From Fibrobacteraceae bacterium (lineage in GTDB: Bacteria > Fibrobacterota > Fibrobacteria > Fibrobacterales > Fibrobacteraceae): a stretch of 26,197 nucleotides of DNA. Positions 24,201 to 26,197 of the stretch are shown in pieces. The stretch is taken from positions 1 to 26,197 of the forward strand of contig JABUUT010000007.1 in assembly GCA_021443045.1 (NCBI GenBank). The letters run 5' to 3'. The position numbers and the translations under genes were made by a program. The notes beneath the pieces were generated by a model, which had not been told where the DNA came from, did not search any database, and worked only from the letters and a program-made list of their open reading frames with translations. Within the stretch, counting starts at the first letter, position 1, and every line of letters begins with the position of its first letter.

Positions 24201-26197
24201 AATAACAAAACCGCTTGGAAAATCAAGGCTCAAGATAGTCTTTATAACTACACTTTTGCCAAGTTTGTAGAAAGCTCTACAAATGTGTTCCAGCCAACAT
24301 TTACCGGTGCTGCTTACAATAAAACCATTACTGTAAAATATGGCGAAGGCAATAGCAGTAGTAAGACAGTGACCATTCTTTCTACGGATACGGAAGAAGA
24401 AATTAAAGAAAAAATTGATGATGCGTTTAAGGGTATTGAAATTACTAAAACAGGAACTACGCCGTTTACTTACGAACATGATGGCTGGAAAAAGACTTCC
24501 AACGGCACCGATACCTATTATGAGCCCACCTTCCAGAAATATGTAGATGTGGAAATCGGCGACGTGGATAGCGACGGTACGCAGGAATCTATTCATGTGG
24601 CTATTGCTGATGATGCCAACGACGAGGCTATCATCGAGGCACTGAAGGACTACATCAATAAGACGGATCCTAAGGTGACCCCAGTTCCCTCAGATTCTTC
24701 CACCGACAGCACTTATGCCTACACGGGCTTTGCCAAAGACAGCGAGGGCGATGGTTTCCATGCGACCTTCACTTCAACGGCAAAAACAGAAATCATTATC
24801 GTGAAGTACGGTGAAAATGATAATGACACCATTCAAGTGGAAATCACTTTGCCCGATAATCGAGAAAATGGCAAGCGTGATTCTGTAATTGCCGAAGCCA
24901 TGAAAAACCACAACCCGGAAATTCCTGCCCCCACCAAGGATGATGACTCTCCTTTCAAGTTCCGTCAAGAGGGCTGGAAAGAAGAAGGTGGCGAATATGT
25001 TCCCAACTGGCAGAAATATGTGGAAATTGAGGTGACCTACAAAGAAGGTGAAAATCAAAAGACGGAAACCATTGCGGTAGACATTGGCGAATCTACCGAT
25101 ATTAGTGGTGTTCCAGGTGTTATTGTGGATACCTTGGACCACAAGCACATAGTTCCTTTAAAGGATGGTTGGAGCTACAACGACGCTGTTGCCGAAGTGA
25201 AGGATGCCGATGGCAAGGTTACCGGCTATGAACCGGTGTTCAAGAAGAATATCACCGTGATTTATACCGATGAAAATGGCGTTGAGCAGAAGCCTGAAGT
25301 AGAAATTTTATCCACCGATACCGAAGAAGATATTGAAAATAAAATTGATGCAGCTTTGGGAACTAGTGAGCCCACCAAGGAAGATGATCCTCCCTTCAAG
25401 TTCCGCCACGACGGCTGGACACAGGGTGAAGATGGAAACTATGTGCCTACCTTCCAGAAGTATGTGGAAATTAAGGTGACCTACAAAGAAGGTGAAAACC
25501 AGAAGACGGAAACCATTACCGTAGATATTAGCGAAACTACCGATATTAGTGGCGTTCCTGGTGTTATTGCGGATACCTTGAAGAGCCAGAATATTGTTCC
25601 TCTGAAGACACCAACCACGCAGTGGACCTACAACGATACCATTGCCGAAGTAAAGGATTCCGACGGGAATGTTACCGGCTATGAACCAGTGTTCAAGAAG
25701 AACATTACCGTGGTTTATACCGATAAAGATGGTGACGAACAGAAGACTGTTGAAATTTTATCCACCGATACCGAAAAAGATATTGAAGATAAAATTGATG
25801 CCGCATTGGGTGAAAGTGAACCCACCAAACCCGATGAACCACCCTTCAGCTATGAACACGATGGCTGGACCACCGATGGTGATGGCAACTATGTGCCCAC
25901 ATTCCAGAAGTATGTTAATGTGGAAATTGGTGATGTTGATGGTGATGAAACACTGGATTCTATCCATGTGGCCATAGCCAATGATGCCAGTTCCGACGAT
26001 ATTATCGACTCCATCCAAAATTACCTTGACAGCCAGACTCCACCCATAGTTCCCGTACCGGCGGAACCCTCTGCAGACAGCATCTACACATACACCCACA
26101 TTGAGAAGAAGGGCGACGATTATGTTCCCGAATTTACTAGCAGGGTCAAGATGGACACCATCACCGTGGCTGTGGGGAAGGATACTGTGAAAGTTCC
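21273..26197 (+). CDS. Giant repeat surface protein, C-terminus beyond the window
   Basis: One frame runs from 21273 to the window end without a stop, giving at least 1641 residues. ATG 21273 is chosen over ATG 21261 because GGAGG at 21263-21267 is correctly spaced for it and the signal peptide (about 1-29, ending GALA) then begins MSRFVYF. Residues about 103-280 are a right-handed beta-helix of GLUG type (GTFDGQGYPITNM, then repeated VGGIFG, MGGIGG and VGGILG turns). Residues about 362-936 contain about seven InlB-type repeats (FxGW near the middle, YAxW at the end). From about 937 there are acidic repeats of 70-80 residues, described separately. The protein is probably secreted and surface-exposed, and may act in adhesion. 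A C-terminal sorting domain could lie beyond the window. Confidence 0.9.
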   Translation, partial: MSRFVYFKTLFLSTVLTLMAVGQGFGALADTTISGKTYKKITSCQDLVDFSAYVNQENFKNVSTNAIVTAPIDMSTCAASGFTPIGCGLTYSACNDGKQWYKGTFDGQGYPITNMKIVSDGQNVGMFAAISGNTVQNVVLLDVDIVASKAIGVDDAQDVSVGGIFGYGSNATVKNSTISGTIASTGTQYAMGGIGGNLDKGTVSNCLSTVNINVGGSQTNVGGILGKAGQNTGAVTIQSCVYDGSSLDNSGGAIGGILGWKHESNTVTLKDCFFNSTSANEAIGNNACKIDGTGCNNGKKANQSDDVGGSSDLNTPEFTCKLNGGTWNASSSTCSNANSNVWSNGDNITNTGVGKDDDGNIVFTISFNANGGNFPANAKTTLQLKVGDAISDANITKPTRSNYTFVGWATTSSATTALTSLGTVQKATEFFAVWKSNVTITFSVNNTNAKFADNSTSKTKSFAYNEVITAEGVENPLDFVVETESGSKTYVFMGWATTNDATAPSTDLGNADAAKTIYAVWNETTDKYYTVTFYSNGHGTAPAMLRLKEGSTITNPGDLTADGYTFDYWCTTENCDYDGTQFTFDGSISADVDLYAKWSVNNYTITYNLNGDGTYPATNSANNPASYTVEYNDFTLEAPTREGHVFDGWKDAGGNIRSVIVKGSTGDLTLTAQWTKKTFNITYSAGQFGKEIVEPQIKEYGTNITLKGVVFTSDNTTEVIEQVEGQNVTVQKKWVQKGWAVTDGGKKAYDLGATFTKNESITLYPYWELENESEVPRYQVTYNVVYKLPSPTDPAVTIDSVHNYFIETEVYDIQGRKHSLIKGPTVEGYTFSGWTSANKTDGDHAAVAITNGKIALNSNTTVSGTMTPINYTITYVDGGTHSNPLTYTIRDQITFTAPTKDGFEFVGWYSDENFVNTITSISKGSTGDIAIYAKWKELRTIAVKNEAGNESFDLTFYKDEINLDQILTKIDSALTANNKTAWKIKAQDSLYNYTFAKFVESSTNVFQPTFTGAAYNKTITVKYGEGNSSSKTVTILSTDTEEEIKEKIDDAFKGIEITKTGTTPFTYEHDGWKKTSNGTDTYYEPTFQKYVDVEIGDVDSDGTQESIHVAIADDANDEAIIEALKDYINKTDPKVTPVPSDSSTDSTYAYTGFAKDSEGDGFHATFTSTAKTEIIIVKYGENDNDTIQVEITLPDNRENGKRDSVIAEAMKNHNPEIPAPTKDDDSPFKFRQEGWKEEGGEYVPNWQKYVEIEVTYKEGENQKTETIAVDIGESTDISGVPGVIVDTLDHKHIVPLKDGWSYNDAVAEVKDADGKVTGYEPVFKKNITVIYTDENGVEQKPEVEILSTDTEEDIENKIDAALGTSEPTKEDDPPFKFRHDGWTQGEDGNYVPTFQKYVEIKVTYKEGENQKTETITVDISETTDISGVPGVIADTLKSQNIVPLKTPTTQWTYNDTIAEVKDSDGNVTGYEPVFKKNITVVYTDKDGDEQKTVEILSTDTEKDIEDKIDAALGESEPTKPDEPPFSYEHDGWTTDGDGNYVPTFQKYVNVEIGDVDGDETLDSIHVAIANDASSDDIIDSIQNYLDSQTPPIVPVPAEPSADSIYTYTHIEKKGDDYVPEFTSRVKMDTITVAVGKDTVKV
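22356..24080 (+). repeat. About seven InlB-type (Listeria-Bacteroides) repeats, coding
   Basis: Within the giant protein, residues about 362-936 divide into seven units of about 68-100 residues. Each opens with a strand like TVTFYSNG or TITYNLNG, has a central YTFVGW, YTFDYW, HVFDGW, YTFSGW or FEFVGW motif, and most end in FAVW, YAVW, YAKW, TAQW or YPYW. This is the pattern of the InlB B-repeat/flg_new family, a beta-grasp-like module found in surface proteins. Units 2, 5 and 6 carry insertions, unit 3 has a Cys pair (YWCTTENCDY), and unit 6 lacks the final aromatic motif. Confidence 0.82.
24309..26197 (+). repeat. Acidic 70-80-residue modules, at least nine, coding
   Basis: Unit starts are at about 24309, 24537, 24777, 25014, 25245, 25458, 25698, 25908 and 26142 (the last truncated). 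Each has two strands, an acidic helix such as TEEDIENKIDAAL, then mostly a Trp or aromatic motif (HDGW, QEGW or similar) and an ending like YVPTFQ or YEPVFK. Three classes alternate. Class A is KNITV...EILSTDTE. Class B1 is KYVEI...TDISGVPGVI. Class B2 is KYVDVEIGDVD...SIHVAIA. The segment at 24081-24308 looks like a transitional unit. I recognise no named family. Confidence 0.75.
25014..25907 (+). repeat. Recent tandem duplication of a 444/450-bp double module
   Basis: Units 25014-25457 and 25458-25907 (148 and 150 codons) are clearly similar at the nucleotide level. Examples are the shared stretches around KVTYKEGENQKTETI, TDISGVPGVI, VTGYEPVFKKNITV and EILSTDTE. Each consists of one B1 and one A module. 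High DNA similarity, with differences often at third positions, points to a more recent duplication than the other modules. This also makes the region prone to recombination or assembly collapse. Confidence 0.82.

Noticed and set aside
24171..26099. Minus-strand open frames inside the giant surface protein gene (for example 24171-24596 and 25758-26099)
   Set aside because: They are mirror frames of the repetitive coding sequence and contain low-complexity Ile/Phe/Gly runs typical of antisense reading.

Overview
The window reads as a chromosomal segment of a Gram-negative anaerobe, most likely a Fibrobacter-type (Fibrobacterota) bacterium. This rests on the set of genes rather than on a marker gene: a GSCFA-family protein, lipoproteins with Ser/Gly-rich linkers and Cys-rich tails, outer-membrane barrels with low-complexity Ala/Pro or Ala/Lys/Asp/Ser linkers, a large surface protein built of a beta-helix plus InlB-type repeats, and a complex I operon with an unusual nuoB-nuoC fusion. 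No tRNA, rRNA, CRISPR array or insertion sequence was found.

Layout. Positions 1-332 are non-coding and hold a heptanucleotide tandem repeat, two copies of a palindromic intergenic element and a possible promoter. Positions 333-1960 (+) encode a signal-peptide outer-membrane barrel and a small six-cysteine lipoprotein. Their intrinsic terminator (1982-2014) lies inside the 3' end of the convergent xseA gene (1957-3192, -). Positions 3267-5911 (+) form a tightly packed unit: DUF4398-like lipoprotein, OmpA-family protein, solitary Phd/YefM-like antitoxin and GSCFA protein. The last gene converges on nuoN, and a perfect 12-bp palindrome holds both stop codons.

Positions 5918-18937 (-) are one long probable operon, in transcription order: bifunctional (p)ppGpp synthetase/hydrolase rel, an unrecognised 193-aa protein, then nuoA, nuoBC (fused), nuoD, nuoH, nuoI, nuoJ, nuoK, nuoL, nuoM, nuoN. 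Nearly all junctions overlap or are separated by 12 nt or less. The NADH-oxidising module nuoE/F/G is absent here, so the encoded enzyme is the membrane arm plus the connecting arm only. Its electron donor is either encoded elsewhere or is not NADH.

Positions 19155-21037 (-) are a two-gene unit (barrel protein, then lipoprotein) ending at an intrinsic terminator. An AT-rich divergent spacer (21038-21272) separates it from a very large (+) reading frame that runs off the window (21273-26197, at least 1641 residues). This frame encodes a signal peptide, a GLUG-like beta-helix, about seven InlB-type repeats, and at least nine acidic repeats of about 70-80 residues. I read the acidic repeats as a diverged, helix-containing descendant of the InlB-type module, arranged in a higher-order pattern. 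They are the most novel-looking element in the window.
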